In this document: in pieces, positions 1 to 8,911 of the stretch | How positions within the stretch are numbered: the stretch's first letter is position 1 | How the letters are laid out: each line of letters opens with the position of its first letter | NCBI RefSeq assembly: GCF_000092645.1 | Contig: NC_014165.1 | Span: forward strand, 992,001 to 1,056,000 | Origin: Thermobispora bispora DSM 43833 | GTDB taxonomy: Bacteria; Actinomycetota; Actinomycetes; Streptosporangiales; Streptosporangiaceae | Reading direction: 5' to 3' | Length of the DNA: 64,000 nucleotides | Position numbers and translations under genes: made by a program | The notes under the pieces: model-generated | The model's input: the letters and a program-made list of their open reading frames with translations, nothing else | Database searches by the model: none | What the model was told of the DNA's origin: nothing

Positions 1-1
1 C

Positions 2-1744
2 CAGGGGTTCTATCCGGAGTGGGCCCCGGGGCTCGCCTGGGCGCTCGGGGAGACGCTCACCACGGTGGAGCCGGCGCCGGGCCGTACCGAGACCGTGACC
101 GGGCTCCGGCTCGGCGATCCGGAGCTCACCGACCTCGTGGTCCAGCGGGCGGTCTTCACCCTCCGCGGCCAGGTGCAGCGGGTGACCACCTGGCGCGAGG
201 TCCGGGCCTCCATGGAGCTGGACAACCGGCTGCTCGGGCTGCTGCTCGGCCTGTTCGGCGGCGCGGGCCTGGTGGCCGCCGCGCTCGCGCTCGCCAACGC
301 CAGCGGCGGCCGGGTGCTCACCCAGCGCCGCGACATCGCCACGCTGAAGTCCCTCGGGTTCACCCGCGGGCAGGTCGTCCGCATGCTCGTGGCCGAGCAC
401 GGCGCGCTCGGGTTCGCCGGGATCGGGCTCGGCATGGCCGCCGCGTGGCTGATCACGGTATACGCGCTCGAGGAGACCGTCGCGGCCCCGCTGTCGGCCG
501 GCGCGCTCGCCGCGATCGTGCTGGGCACCGCCCTGGTCGTGCTGGTCGCCGTGCTGATCCCCGCGTGGCGGGGCGGCCTCACCCCGCCGATCCCCGCCAC
601 CCCGGCGGCGCCGCCGCGCGGGCGGCTGTCGCGGCTCGCCCGGCTCGCCCTGCTCGTCCGCCTCCCGCCCGCCCTGGTCCTCGGCGCCCGGGACTCGTTC
701 ACCCGCCGGACCCCGGCCCTGCTCACCGTCTGCGGGGTGGCCATCCCGATGATGATGATCACCATCGGGCTCGGCGTGTGGGCGACGCTCGACGACTTCC
801 TCCGCCACCCGGAGAAGGTCGGGCAGGCGGCCGCCCTCACCGCCCGGCCGGGCCGGCTCACCGCCGAGGAGATGCGGGCCAGGGTGATGGCCGACCCGGA
901 CGTCGTGGCCGCCTACCCGGGGGCCGAGGTGGACGCGCTCGTCCCCGGCCAGACCAGGACCGTGCGCACCCGGGCGCTCGGGACGTCCCGCGACCCGTAC
1001 CCGTTCCCGGTCGCGGAGGGCCGGATGTTCCGGGAGCGCGGCGAGGCGGTGGCCGGGCAGGGGCTGCTCGACCTGCTCGGCGTGCGGATCGGCGACCGGG
1101 TACGGGTGACTATCGGCGGCACCCCGCTGATCGTCCGCATCGTGGGCCGGGTGATCGAGCCGGAGCAGGACGGCGAGGTGCTCTCGCTCGGCGTGGACAG
1201 TCTCGCGGCCAAGGACGCGGATCCCCCGCAGTTCTACGGCCTGGTGCTCCGCCCGGGGGCCGACCCGGCCGAGGTGCGCTCGCGGCTGCAGGCGCACGGG
1301 CTGGAGGTCGATCAGGCGGTGAACCCGGCGGAGCGGCTCGCGGTCATCCGCGTGATCATCGTGGCCCTGGTGGTCGTCCTCGCCCTGATCGGCCTGGTCG
1401 ATCTGCTCACCGTGAGCGCGATCGGGCTGCGCGACCACCTGCTCGACCTGGCCGTGCTGAAGGCGATGGGGCTCACCCCGCGGCAGGTGATGGCGACCCT
1501 GGTCACCGCCACCGCGCTGCCGGCCGTGGCCGGGATCCTGATCGGCTCCTCGGCCGGTGCGCTCTCGGCCAAGGCCCTGATCGACCTCGAGGGCCATGGC
1601 AGCGGGGTCGGTGCCGGCATCGGCCGCGCCCCGGCGCCGGGCATGCTCGCCGCCGAGGTGGTCATCGCGATCGCGGCCGTGCTCCTGGTCGCGCTCGTCC
1701 CGGCCCGGCGCGCCGCCCGGGCCAGGATCCCGTCGGTCCGCTGA
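2..1744 (+). CDS. FtsX-like ABC transporter permease, 5' end outside window
   Basis: This reading frame is open from the left edge of the window, so the N-terminus is missing and about 580 residues are visible. It alternates hydrophobic helices with a large extracytoplasmic region. The helix near the start (LLGLLLGLFGGAGLVAAALA), followed by a cytoplasmic stretch with TLKSLGFTRGQVVRM, is the classic FtsX/MacB signature, and it recurs near the C-terminus as LAVLKAMGLTPRQVMATL. Two FtsX repeats around a MacB-like periplasmic-type domain indicate a long export or lipoprotein-type permease. The protein would work with an ATPase presumably encoded upstream. The gene ends 62 bases before the convergent trehalose synthase gene, with a strong hairpin between them. 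The substrate cannot be inferred. Confidence 0.88.
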   Translation, partial: QGFYPEWAPGLAWALGETLTTVEPAPGRTETVTGLRLGDPELTDLVVQRAVFTLRGQVQRVTTWREVRASMELDNRLLGLLLGLFGGAGLVAAALALANASGGRVLTQRRDIATLKSLGFTRGQVVRMLVAEHGALGFAGIGLGMAAAWLITVYALEETVAAPLSAGALAAIVLGTALVVLVAVLIPAWRGGLTPPIPATPAAPPRGRLSRLARLALLVRLPPALVLGARDSFTRRTPALLTVCGVAIPMMMITIGLGVWATLDDFLRHPEKVGQAAALTARPGRLTAEEMRARVMADPDVVAAYPGAEVDALVPGQTRTVRTRALGTSRDPYPFPVAEGRMFRERGEAVAGQGLLDLLGVRIGDRVRVTIGGTPLIVRIVGRVIEPEQDGEVLSLGVDSLAAKDADPPQFYGLVLRPGADPAEVRSRLQAHGLEVDQAVNPAERLAVIRVIIVALVVVLALIGLVDLLTVSAIGLRDHLLDLAVLKAMGLTPRQVMATLVTATALPAVAGILIGSSAGALSAKALIDLEGHGSGVGAGIGRAPAPGMLAAEVVIAIAAVLLVALVPARRAARARIPSVR

Positions 1745-1748
1745 TCAC

Positions 1749-1774
1749 GGCCGGCGCCGCGTGCGGCGCCGGCC
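1749..1774. terminator. bidirectional hairpin terminator between convergent genes
   Basis: A perfect 11-bp GC stem (GGCCGGCGCCG paired with CGGCGCCGGCC) closes a four-base CGTG loop five bases after the permease stop codon. It has no U-tract on either side, which is usual for actinomycete terminators. It lies between the converging permease and treS genes and could serve both. Confidence 0.7.
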
Positions 1775-1806
1775 CGGGTCACGTGCCGGCGTCACCCCGC
1801 CGGCGG

Positions 1807-3582
1807 TCACGCTGCGGCCTCGGTGCCGGTCTGGGCACCGGCCTGGGCGCCGGCCTCGCCGTCGGCCGGCTTGCGGAGCTGGAACCAGTAGAACCCGTAC
1901 CCCGGCAGCGTGAGCACGTACGGCCTGTCGCCGATCGTGGGGAAGTTGATCCCGCCCCGCAGCTCGACCGGGGTCCACCCCTGGAAGCGGTACAGGTGAA
2001 GCTCCACCGGCTGCGGGAACTTGGAGAGGTTGTTCACGCAGAGGACGCAGTCCTCGCCGTCCTCCCGCAGGAAGGCCAGCACGCTCGTGTTCTCCGGGGC
2101 CAGCTCGGTGTAGCTGCCGGTGCCGAACACGGGGTGCTCGCGCCGGATCTGCAGCATGCGCCGGGTGAAGTGCAGCAACGACGAGGGGTTCTTCATCTGG
2201 GCCTCGACGTTGACCGCCTGGTACCCGTAGACCGGGTCCATGACGACCGGCAGGTAGAGCCGGCCGGGGTCGGCGGTGGAGAACCCGGCGTTGCGGTCCG
2301 GGGTCCACTGCATCGGGGTGCGGACCGAGTCCCGGTCCTCGAGCCAGATGTTGTCCCCCATGCCGATCTCGTCGCCGTAGTAGAGGACCGGCGAGCCCGG
2401 CATGCTGAGCAGCAGCGCGGTGAACAGCTCGATCTGGTCCCGGTCGTTGTCGAGCAGCGGGGCGAGCCGCCGCCGGATGCCGAGGTAGGCCCGCATCCGC
2501 GGGTCCTTGGCGTACTCGGTGTGCATGTAGTCGCGCTCTTCCTCGGTGACCATCTCGAGCGTGAGCTCGTCGTGGTTGCGGAGGAAGATGCCCCACTGCG
2601 CCTTCTCCGGGATCTTCGGGGTGCGCGACATGATCTCGGAGATCGGCTCCCGGGTCTGCCGCCGCACCGCCATGAAGATCCGCGGCATCAGCGGGAAGTG
2701 GAAGGCCATGTGGCACTCGTCGCCGCCGGTGGCCGGGTCGCCGAAGTAGGCCACGACGTCCTCCGGCCAGCCGTTCGCCTCGGCGAGCAGGACCTTGTCC
2801 GGGTAGAGCCGGTCCACCTCGGCCCGGATCCGCTTCAGGTAGGCGTGGGTCTCCGGCAGCCCGGCGCAGTTCGTGCCGTCCCGCTCGAAGAGGTACGGCA
2901 CGGCGTCGAGCCGGAACCCGTCGATGCCGAGGTCGAGCCAGAACCGGATGACCTCGAGCATCGCCTCCTGCACCGCGGGGTTGTCGTAGTTGAGGTCGGG
3001 CTGGTGGTGGAAGAACCGGTGCCAGTAGTACTGGCCGCGCACCGGGTCGAAGGTCCAGTTGGACTCCTCGGCGCCGATGAAGACGACCGGGGCCTCCGCG
3101 TAGCGCGTCGGGTCGTCCGACCACACGTAGAAGTCGCCGAACGGGCCGTCCGGGTCCTGCCGGGACGCCTGGAACCACGGGTGCCGGTCACTGGTGTGGT
3201 TCATCACCAGGTCCGTGATGATGCGGATGCCGCGCTTGTGCGCGGCCTCGATCATCTCCACGAAGTCGCCCAGGTCGCCGAACTCCGGCAGGATCTTGAA
3301 GTAGTCGGAGATGTCGTAGCCCCCGTCGCGCAGCGGCGACTCGTACAGCGGCAGGAGCCACAGGCAGTCGACTCCGAGCCACTTGAGGTAGTCCAGTTTC
3401 TCGATCAGCCCGCGCAAGTCGCCGGTGCCGTCACCGTTGGAGTCCTTGAAGCCGCGGACGTTCACCTCGTAGAAGACCGCGCGCTTGTACCACAGCGGGT
3501 CTCGTGAGGTGTAGTCGGCGATCACGGTCCGGTCACCGGACGCCGCCGAAGCCTGTCCAGGCAAACGCGCAGCAGCGTTCAT
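1807..3582 (-). CDS. treS: trehalose synthase (maltose alpha-D-glucosyltransferase)
   Basis: GH13 enzyme of 591 residues that interconverts maltose and trehalose in the cytoplasm. The (beta/alpha)8 barrel motifs are all present: LVMNHT near residue 127, the nucleophile D226 in DGFRLDAVP, the general acid E268 in [11 protein letters not shown], and D338 in FLRNHDE. The opening [25 protein letters not shown] is typical of TreS rather than of amylases. The maltokinase domain found fused to some TreS proteins is absent. The C-terminus is a short Ala/Gly/Gln/Thr-rich tail (about residues 575-591). The ATG start has only a weak GAGAAG upstream. It is transcribed away from the asparagine-synthetase-like gene's end and appears monocistronic. 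A usual partner such as glgE or treZ is not next to it in this window. Confidence 0.95.
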   Translation of the reverse strand: MNAAARLPGQASAASGDRTVIADYTSRDPLWYKRAVFYEVNVRGFKDSNGDGTGDLRGLIEKLDYLKWLGVDCLWLLPLYESPLRDGGYDISDYFKILPEFGDLGDFVEMIEAAHKRGIRIITDLVMNHTSDRHPWFQASRQDPDGPFGDFYVWSDDPTRYAEAPVVFIGAEESNWTFDPVRGQYYWHRFFHHQPDLNYDNPAVQEAMLEVIRFWLDLGIDGFRLDAVPYLFERDGTNCAGLPETHAYLKRIRAEVDRLYPDKVLLAEANGWPEDVVAYFGDPATGGDECHMAFHFPLMPRIFMAVRRQTREPISEIMSRTPKIPEKAQWGIFLRNHDELTLEMVTEEERDYMHTEYAKDPRMRAYLGIRRRLAPLLDNDRDQIELFTALLLSMPGSPVLYYGDEIGMGDNIWLEDRDSVRTPMQWTPDRNAGFSTADPGRLYLPVVMDPVYGYQAVNVEAQMKNPSSLLHFTRRMLQIRREHPVFGTGSYTELAPENTSVLAFLREDGEDCVLCVNNLSKFPQPVELHLYRFQGWTPVELRGGINFPTIGDRPYVLTLPGYGFYWFQLRKPADGEAGAQAGAQTGTEAAA

Positions 3583-3974
3583 CGCTTCTCGCTAGCAGGG
3601 ATAAGGGGATACCGAGTGAGATTGACCTGAGTGTTGGTGCTCGGCGTGGGGGCGCGAGCGGAATTTAGGAAAACATAACACCGCCGTTGCCCTTACCCGT
3701 ACCGCTTTCCACAGGTTCCAGGCCACCTGATCTCCGGCCGGTCCGCACCGGTGATCTAGGAGGTGAAAGCCCAGGTCAGGCGGTGGGCGCCGGACCCGGC
3801 GGCGGCGCGGTCGCCCGCGCGTGCGGCGCGCGGCCGAAACGGCGCGGCCGCGGCGTGGGCACCGCGGGGAGCGCCCCGGCGTGGGCGCCGCGGCGATCGC
3901 CCCGGCGCGACCCCGCCCGGGACCCCGGAGACCGGGCCGCGGCGGGCCCCGTCAGGCCGGTGCGCGCCGTCCCG
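3583..3974. other. intergenic region upstream of treS
   Basis: This 392-base stretch holds the treS promoter region on the minus strand. An AT-rich patch at about 3661-3680 (AAACATAACA) is the likeliest place for it. The part nearer 3974 is very GC-rich and contains a direct repeat, CCGTCAGGCCGGTGCG, that starts near 3949 and again near 3972; the second copy covers the stop codon of the next gene. I see no convincing gene here. Confidence 0.5.
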
Positions 3975-5699
3975 TCAGGCCGGTGCGGGCGCGGTCCCGC
4001 CGCGCGGGGCCGCGGCCGGCGCGGCGCCGTCCCCGTGCCAGGGCGGGGTGAGATCGCCGAGCGCTTCCCCGTAGTCGGTGAGCCAGGCGCCGAAGAGCAC
4101 CAGGGCGCGCAGCCAGAACCGCGAGTTCCACGACCCGAACGCGGTGAGCGCGTCCGGCCCGGCCTCGACCACCTCCAGCATCTGGGGGGAGAGGAGCCCG
4201 GGGATCTCGGCCGCCCGGACCAGCATCCGGTGGTTCCACTCCCGGGCCACGGGCCCGTTCGACCGCAGCGGCACCCGCCGGTTCGGGAGCAGCGGCTCGT
4301 TGGTGGACGGCAGCGCGGCCACCCGGGGGTTCGCGGCGCGCAGGATCTCCCGGTAGAACCGGCCGCCCTCCTTGCGGGAGACCGGCACCGAGAGCGCCGC
4401 CTCGAAGAACTCCGGGTGGAGGAACGGGAAGACCGGGGTGACCTCCGGGCCGGCCAGGCCGAGCGGCGACCGGGCGATGCCCCGGACGGTCCGGGTGTGG
4501 AGCACGCTGAGCGGCAGCTCGGCCCGGTGCCCGTGGAGCATCGAGGTGGCCTGGAGGAAGGCGGTGCGCACCTGGTCGTCGATCCACTCGCGCGCGGCGT
4601 CGCCGAGCACGGGGATGTGCGGCGCGCCGGTGGCGAGGGAGGCGAGCAGGGCCTCGCGGCGGGCGGCGCCGGTGCCGGCGGCCACCGCGTCCGAGCTGAT
4701 GAGGAAGTTCTTCATCAGCGGCCCGCCGGCCAGCCCGTCGACCACCGGGCGCCCGGCCCGGTGCACCTCCCGGGCGAAGGGCGCGTACCAGGCGTGGTGG
4801 CTGGTGAGGTACTCGAGCCGGCGCGCCACCCAGAGCGCCTCCTCCGGGTACCGCGCCGGGTCCTGCGGCACGATCCGGTGGGGGATGCCGAGCTCGCGGG
4901 TGATGTACCGGGCGAAGTCGATGTCGGTGTCGAGCCCGTCGTCCGGGCTGGTGGTCCACGACTCGACGTCCATGCCGCGGGCCACGGCCACGCTCGCGAG
5001 CAGCCGCGAGTCGTACCCGCCGCTCACCGGCACGAGCACCCGGTCGTACGGCTCGAGCGCCCGGTGGAGCAGGGCGACCATGTCGCGGGCGGTCACCCCG
5101 CGGTCGATCGGCTCCCGCCGCACCCACCAGGGGGCGCGCCGGTCGAGCCGCAGCCGCCGCCCGGTGCGCGACCAGATCAGCGCGGTCGCCCCGGGCAGGC
5201 GCTTGACGTCCTCGTACGGCGTGTCGTCGAGCAGGGGGTAGGTGAGCTTGAGGATCGCCGCCCAGGCGCGCCAGTTCACCCGGTACGGCCGGCGGGCCAG
5301 GGCGAGCAGCGGCTCGATCAGCCCGGCGAAGTAGACGGCGTCCCCGTCGGCGAGGTAGTAGACGTCGACGAGCCCGAACGCGCCGGTGTGCAGGGTCACC
5401 TCGCCGGGCGCGTCGATGAGCCCCGGCGTCTCGTAGGCCTCCGCGACCGGCAGCCACCCGTCCGCGCCGGCGTCCGCCGCGGGCCGCCGATCCCCCCAGG
5501 CGTACGCGGTCGCCCCGGGGTCCGCGCGGTACGGGGTGAGCGGCCCGGAGCTGAACAGCGCGGCCTCCCGCCCGGTGTGCACGGCGGTCACGGCCGGGCC
5601 GGAGCGGGCGAGCAGGCCGAGTTTCGCCGGGTCGTACGGCCCGATCGCTCCGCAGACGTACGGCCGGGCCAGGAACCGTGGCCATTCACCGTTGCGCAC
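3975..5699 (-). CDS. asparagine synthetase-like protein lacking the glutaminase cysteine
   Basis: A 574-residue protein with the asparagine synthase C-terminal (PP-loop ATPase) fold. The pyrophosphate-binding motif SGGYDSR sits at residues 226-231, preceded by VLVPV and followed by LLASVAVA. The N-terminal 200 residues keep an Ntn-hydrolase-like outline (LHTGAFGLVDVYYLADG) but start MRNGEW. The Cys2 nucleophile of glutamine-dependent AsnB is therefore absent, so it should not use glutamine in the normal way. Such proteins adenylate a carboxylate and join it to an amine; lasso-peptide cyclases and beta-lactam synthetases share the fold. No lasso precursor, RRE or transglutaminase-like gene is nearby. 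The GTG start has a strong GAGGAGGGG six bases upstream. Divergently transcribed glycosyltransferase-like and nearby GT2 genes suggest a role in envelope glycan or peptidoglycan decoration, which is inference. Confidence 0.8.
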   Translation of the reverse strand: MRNGEWPRFLARPYVCGAIGPYDPAKLGLLARSGPAVTAVHTGREAALFSSGPLTPYRADPGATAYAWGDRRPAADAGADGWLPVAEAYETPGLIDAPGEVTLHTGAFGLVDVYYLADGDAVYFAGLIEPLLALARRPYRVNWRAWAAILKLTYPLLDDTPYEDVKRLPGATALIWSRTGRRLRLDRRAPWWVRREPIDRGVTARDMVALLHRALEPYDRVLVPVSGGYDSRLLASVAVARGMDVESWTTSPDDGLDTDIDFARYITRELGIPHRIVPQDPARYPEEALWVARRLEYLTSHHAWYAPFAREVHRAGRPVVDGLAGGPLMKNFLISSDAVAAGTGAARREALLASLATGAPHIPVLGDAAREWIDDQVRTAFLQATSMLHGHRAELPLSVLHTRTVRGIARSPLGLAGPEVTPVFPFLHPEFFEAALSVPVSRKEGGRFYREILRAANPRVAALPSTNEPLLPNRRVPLRSNGPVAREWNHRMLVRAAEIPGLLSPQMLEVVEAGPDALTAFGSWNSRFWLRALVLFGAWLTDYGEALGDLTPPWHGDGAAPAAAPRGGTAPAPA

Positions 5700-5925
5700 G
5701 CTCGCCCCTCCTCACAGGCGCCGGGTTCTCGCCCATTCTCCCGGTTCTCCCGGCCGGCCGTGGCGGCCGATTCTCCCACCGGTCGTGGCGGCCGAGGCGC
5801 CGCCGGACCCGGCCGTGGGCGGCGGGGGACGGGACTGCCGGGAAAATGGCGACGTCGCGCGATAAGGCCGCTGTTTTGCGAATATTGTGGCTCCTGTCCA
5901 TTCGGCTTGACGCGGAGTCACCCCC

Positions 5926-7941
5926 ATGAGCGAGCGAAGCGAGCTGGACGCCCTCCGGGAGGCGCTGGCCCAGGCCGTACAGCAGGCATCCCAGGCCGCC
6001 GAACTGGCCCGGCTGCTCACGGACTATCAGCGCAGGCTCGACGAGGCCGCCCGGGCCGAGGCCGAGGCGGTCACCCGGATGCGCCAGGCCGAGGCACGGC
6101 TCAAGGCCGTGGAGCGGCAGAACGCCACGCTCGCCAAGAACCTCGCCGAGCAGCGGTACCAGACCGCGGTGGCGAACTGGAAGCTCGCCTCGCTGCGGGA
6201 GAGCCGCTGGTCCAAGCTCGGCGACGCCCTGCACTCCAAGAACCCGGGCAAGCTGGCCCAGACCCTCCGGGCGCCGGTGAAGAAGCCCCCGGCGCCCAAG
6301 CGCTCGGACTTCCCGCCGGAGCTCCCCAAGATCCCCGAGCCGGCGGTGACCCCGGCCGCCCCCGACCCGAAGGCCCCGCAGGTCTCCACGCCGATGGCGG
6401 ACGGCTTCACCGTGCCCAAGGGCCCGACCGCCCGGCCGTACCTCACCGTGGCGGCGATCGTCGACCGGCAGACCGAGGCGCTGCTGCGGTACGAGTGGCG
6501 GCTGGTCACCGACTTCGGCCTGGAGAACTGGGAGGAGATGCTCGAGCGGCGCCGGCCGCACCTGCTCCTCGCCGAGTCCGTACGGCCCGGCCCCCGCCAG
6601 GGCAACGGCGGGCGCTGGCTCGAGGCGCTCGCCGGGGAGTCCCGCGCGCTCCGCGACCTGATCGCCGCCTGCCGCAAGCGGGGCATCCGGACCGTGTTCT
6701 GGCACTCGGGCGGGCCGGTGTCCCGCGCGGTGCCCGCCGCCGAGCACTTCGACCACGTGCTCACCTACTCCGAGGCGCGGGCCCGGGAGTGGCGGTCCGC
6801 CTTGCGCCACGACCGGGTGGGGGTCCTGCCGTACGCGATCCAGCCGCGGGTGCACAACCCGATCCCCGCGATCGGCGGCCGCACCGAGGAGATCATGACC
6901 CTCGGCACGGTCGCCGTGCCCGCCGAGGGCGACGGCGCCGCGGACCAGGCCGGCCGGGTCTGGCGGCCCATGCCCGGGCAGGGCGACGAGAAGATCACCT
7001 ACGACGACCTGCTCACCGCCTACCGGAGGCCCGCCCTCGTCGTGGCCGGCCCCGACGCCGACGAGCGGGCGGTCGCCGAGATCTCCGCGTGCGGCACGCC
7101 CGTGCTCCGGATGCGCAAGGGGGCGGGGCCGGAGGAGACCGCCGCCGCGGCCGAGGCCCTCCTGGCCGACCGGGAGCGGCTCGCCCGGGAGGCGCACCTC
7201 GCCTGGCGGGCGGCCACCCGGGTGACCCCGCTGCTCGACCCGATCCTCGACGTCCTCGGCATCCCGAGCGTGCGGGGCGCGGACCGGATCACCGTGATCA
7301 GCGCGGTGCGCACCCCGGAGGAGCTCGAGCACCTCGCCGCCCAGGTCGCCCGGCAGGCTCACCGGCCCGGGCAGCTCGTCGTGGTCGCCGAGGGCCTCGA
7401 CGCCGCCCTGGTGGAGAAGACCGTCCGCCACGCCGTGGAGCTCGACGACCTGGTGGTCCGGGTCTCCGGCACCCCGATCACCCGTGGCGCCGCCCTCGAC
7501 CGCGCGGCCCGGCTCGCCGACGGCGACCACGTGGCGGTGTTCGACCCCCGGGACGTGTACGGCGAGCACTACCTGGCCGACCTGGCCGGGTACTTCGCCG
7601 TGGCCGACGCCGAGGTGATCGGCAAGGCCTCGTTCTACGCCCACCTGCCGGGGACCGGCGCCACGCTGCTCCGCCAGCCGGGCGCCGAGCACCGCTTCCT
7701 GCCCGAGGTCGCCGGGGGCACGCTGCTCGCCCGCCGCCAGACGATCACCGACCTCGGGTTCGCCGACGTCTCCGAGGAGTGGGGCGAGGTCTTCATGCGG
7801 CAGTGCCGTACCGACGGGGTGCGGGTCTACTCGGCCGACCGGTACTCGTACGTGTGCGTCCGCGAGTCCGCGGAGGGGGAGCTGCTCGGCTCGGCCCGCC
7901 TGGAGGGGTACGTGCCCGCCGAGCCGCTCGCCCTGATCTGA
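5926..7941 (+). CDS. coiled-coil protein with glycosyltransferase-like C-terminal region
   Basis: A 671-residue protein. Residues 1-90 are a charged Ala/Glu/Arg heptad-type coiled coil, and 100-160 form a Pro/Lys-rich hinge. From about 165 (RPYLTVAAIVDRQTEALLRYEW) there is a Rossmann-like region resembling CgeB/GT-B transferases, including LLLAESVR, GIRTVFWHSGGPVS and a second alpha/beta half with ISACGTPVLRM. A further segment (about 450-640) resembles a GT2-type nucleotide-sugar domain: ITVISAVRTPEELEHLAAQV, VAVFDPRDVYGEHYLADL. It has no signal peptide and is predicted cytoplasmic. The ATG has no Shine-Dalgarno, and its first codons (MSERSE) belong to a GAGCGA-rich element also seen at 27609. 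It is divergent from the asparagine-synthetase-like gene with a shared 226-base upstream region. The acceptor and sugar are unknown. Confidence 0.75.
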   Translation: MSERSELDALREALAQAVQQASQAAELARLLTDYQRRLDEAARAEAEAVTRMRQAEARLKAVERQNATLAKNLAEQRYQTAVANWKLASLRESRWSKLGDALHSKNPGKLAQTLRAPVKKPPAPKRSDFPPELPKIPEPAVTPAAPDPKAPQVSTPMADGFTVPKGPTARPYLTVAAIVDRQTEALLRYEWRLVTDFGLENWEEMLERRRPHLLLAESVRPGPRQGNGGRWLEALAGESRALRDLIAACRKRGIRTVFWHSGGPVSRAVPAAEHFDHVLTYSEARAREWRSALRHDRVGVLPYAIQPRVHNPIPAIGGRTEEIMTLGTVAVPAEGDGAADQAGRVWRPMPGQGDEKITYDDLLTAYRRPALVVAGPDADERAVAEISACGTPVLRMRKGAGPEETAAAAEALLADRERLAREAHLAWRAATRVTPLLDPILDVLGIPSVRGADRITVISAVRTPEELEHLAAQVARQAHRPGQLVVVAEGLDAALVEKTVRHAVELDDLVVRVSGTPITRGAALDRAARLADGDHVAVFDPRDVYGEHYLADLAGYFAVADAEVIGKASFYAHLPGTGATLLRQPGAEHRFLPEVAGGTLLARRQTITDLGFADVSEEWGEVFMRQCRTDGVRVYSADRYSYVCVRESAEGELLGSARLEGYVPAEPLALI

Positions 7942-8022
7942 GCCGGCCTCGGCGCGGCGGGGAGTGCGCCGGCCTCGGCGCCTCGGGGCGGTTGGGCGGT
8001 GGGCGCCGGCCTGGGCGCCTCG
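7942..8022. repeat. short direct repeats after the GT-like gene
   Basis: Three related copies start at 7942 (GCCGGCCTCGGCGC), 7966 (GCGCCGGCCTCGGCGCCTCG) and 8003 (same, one mismatch). The two longer copies contain inverted GGCGCC arms, so each can fold. They lie directly behind a stop codon and may act as the terminator. Confidence 0.6.
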
Positions 8023-8067
8023 TGCCGCCCGGAGCCCGGCACTGCCGGGGGTGGATACCCTCCCGGT

Positions 8068-8736
8068 GTGACGCCCACGCAGCTCGCCGAGCTCCTCGGG
8101 GAACCCCCGGTGCCGCACGGCTCCTGGGAGCGGGCCGCGGTGTACGCCTCGGCGGCCGCGCTCCGCTCCGGACGGCCGCCGCGCGCGGCCGCCGAAGAGC
8201 TCGCGGCCCGGCTCCGCGGCCGGGAGGGGATCGCGGGCGTCCGGGTGCGGGACGACGGCTTCCTGATGATCGAGGTGGCATGCCCGGGGGAGATCGTCCG
8301 CGAGATCGTGACGGCCGGGCCGCCGCGGATCGCCGAGCCGGCCGAGGCGCCCCCGGACCACCCCCGGACCTGGGACAACCCCGGCTTCGTGGTCCGCTAC
8401 GCGCACGCCCGCGCGGCCGCCGTGGAGCGGTGGGCGGACGCCCTCGGCGTGCCCTGGGACGGGTTCCGGCCCGAGCTCCTCGCCGATCCCCACGACCGCG
8501 CCGTGCTCCGCCTGCTCGCCGAGCCGCCGAGCCGCGGCGCCGGCCGCGACCCCCGCTGGGCCGGGTACGCCGAGCGCCTCGCCCTCGCCTACCACGACGC
8601 GCACGAGCGCGCCCCGGCCGTCCCCCGGGGGGACGAGCCGGTGCGCGAGGTGCACACCGCGCGGCTCTGGCTCGCCCGGGCGGTGCGCGCCGTGCTCTCC
8701 GCCGTGCTCGCCACCCCGCTGCCGGAGCGGATCTGA
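8068..8736 (+). CDS. nrtL: ArgS-related anticodon-binding protein NrtL
   Basis: A 222-residue protein corresponding only to the terminal parts of arginyl-tRNA synthetase. The N-terminal portion resembles the ArgS N-terminal (Arg_tRNA_synt_N) region (TPTQLAELLGE to VACPGEIVREIV). The C-terminal portion is a DALR anticodon-binding domain (FVVRYAHARAAAVERWADALG, LRLLAEPP, LALAYHDAHERAPAV, LWLARAVRAVL, ending TPLPERI). The catalytic core with HIGH and KMSKS is absent, so it cannot charge tRNA by itself. Actinomycetes carry this gene just upstream of lysA, as here. I chose the GTG at 8068 because residues upstream of it look like untranslated repeat sequence. Its biochemical role is not established to my knowledge; a tRNA-Arg-binding or regulatory function is inference. 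Confidence 0.8.
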   Translation: MTPTQLAELLGEPPVPHGSWERAAVYASAAALRSGRPPRAAAEELAARLRGREGIAGVRVRDDGFLMIEVACPGEIVREIVTAGPPRIAEPAEAPPDHPRTWDNPGFVVRYAHARAAAVERWADALGVPWDGFRPELLADPHDRAVLRLLAEPPSRGAGRDPRWAGYAERLALAYHDAHERAPAVPRGDEPVREVHTARLWLARAVRAVLSAVLATPLPERI

Positions 8737-8911
8737 CCGCCCGCCCGGAGTGGATCCGGCCGGCCGCCGCGGAAGACCTCCCGGAGAGCGGCCGTTTTCC
8801 TCCAGGTTCTTCGTGGGAAACGCCTGATGACCCGATTTGCTGCTGCCCGCCGTCTCACCTATCGAACAGCCGTGTCTCGAGGCCGGGCCGCGGTCGGATA
8901 GCCTCAGTCGG

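Noticed and set aside
19-3507. A 1,162-codon open frame on the plus strand
   Set aside because: It runs through the permease in another frame and opposite treS. It is Arg/Pro/Gly-rich and lacks any domain; long shadow frames are normal at this GC content.
3975-8067. A lasso peptide cluster suggested by the asparagine-synthetase-like gene
   Set aside because: No precursor peptide, RRE protein, leader peptidase or transporter is nearby.
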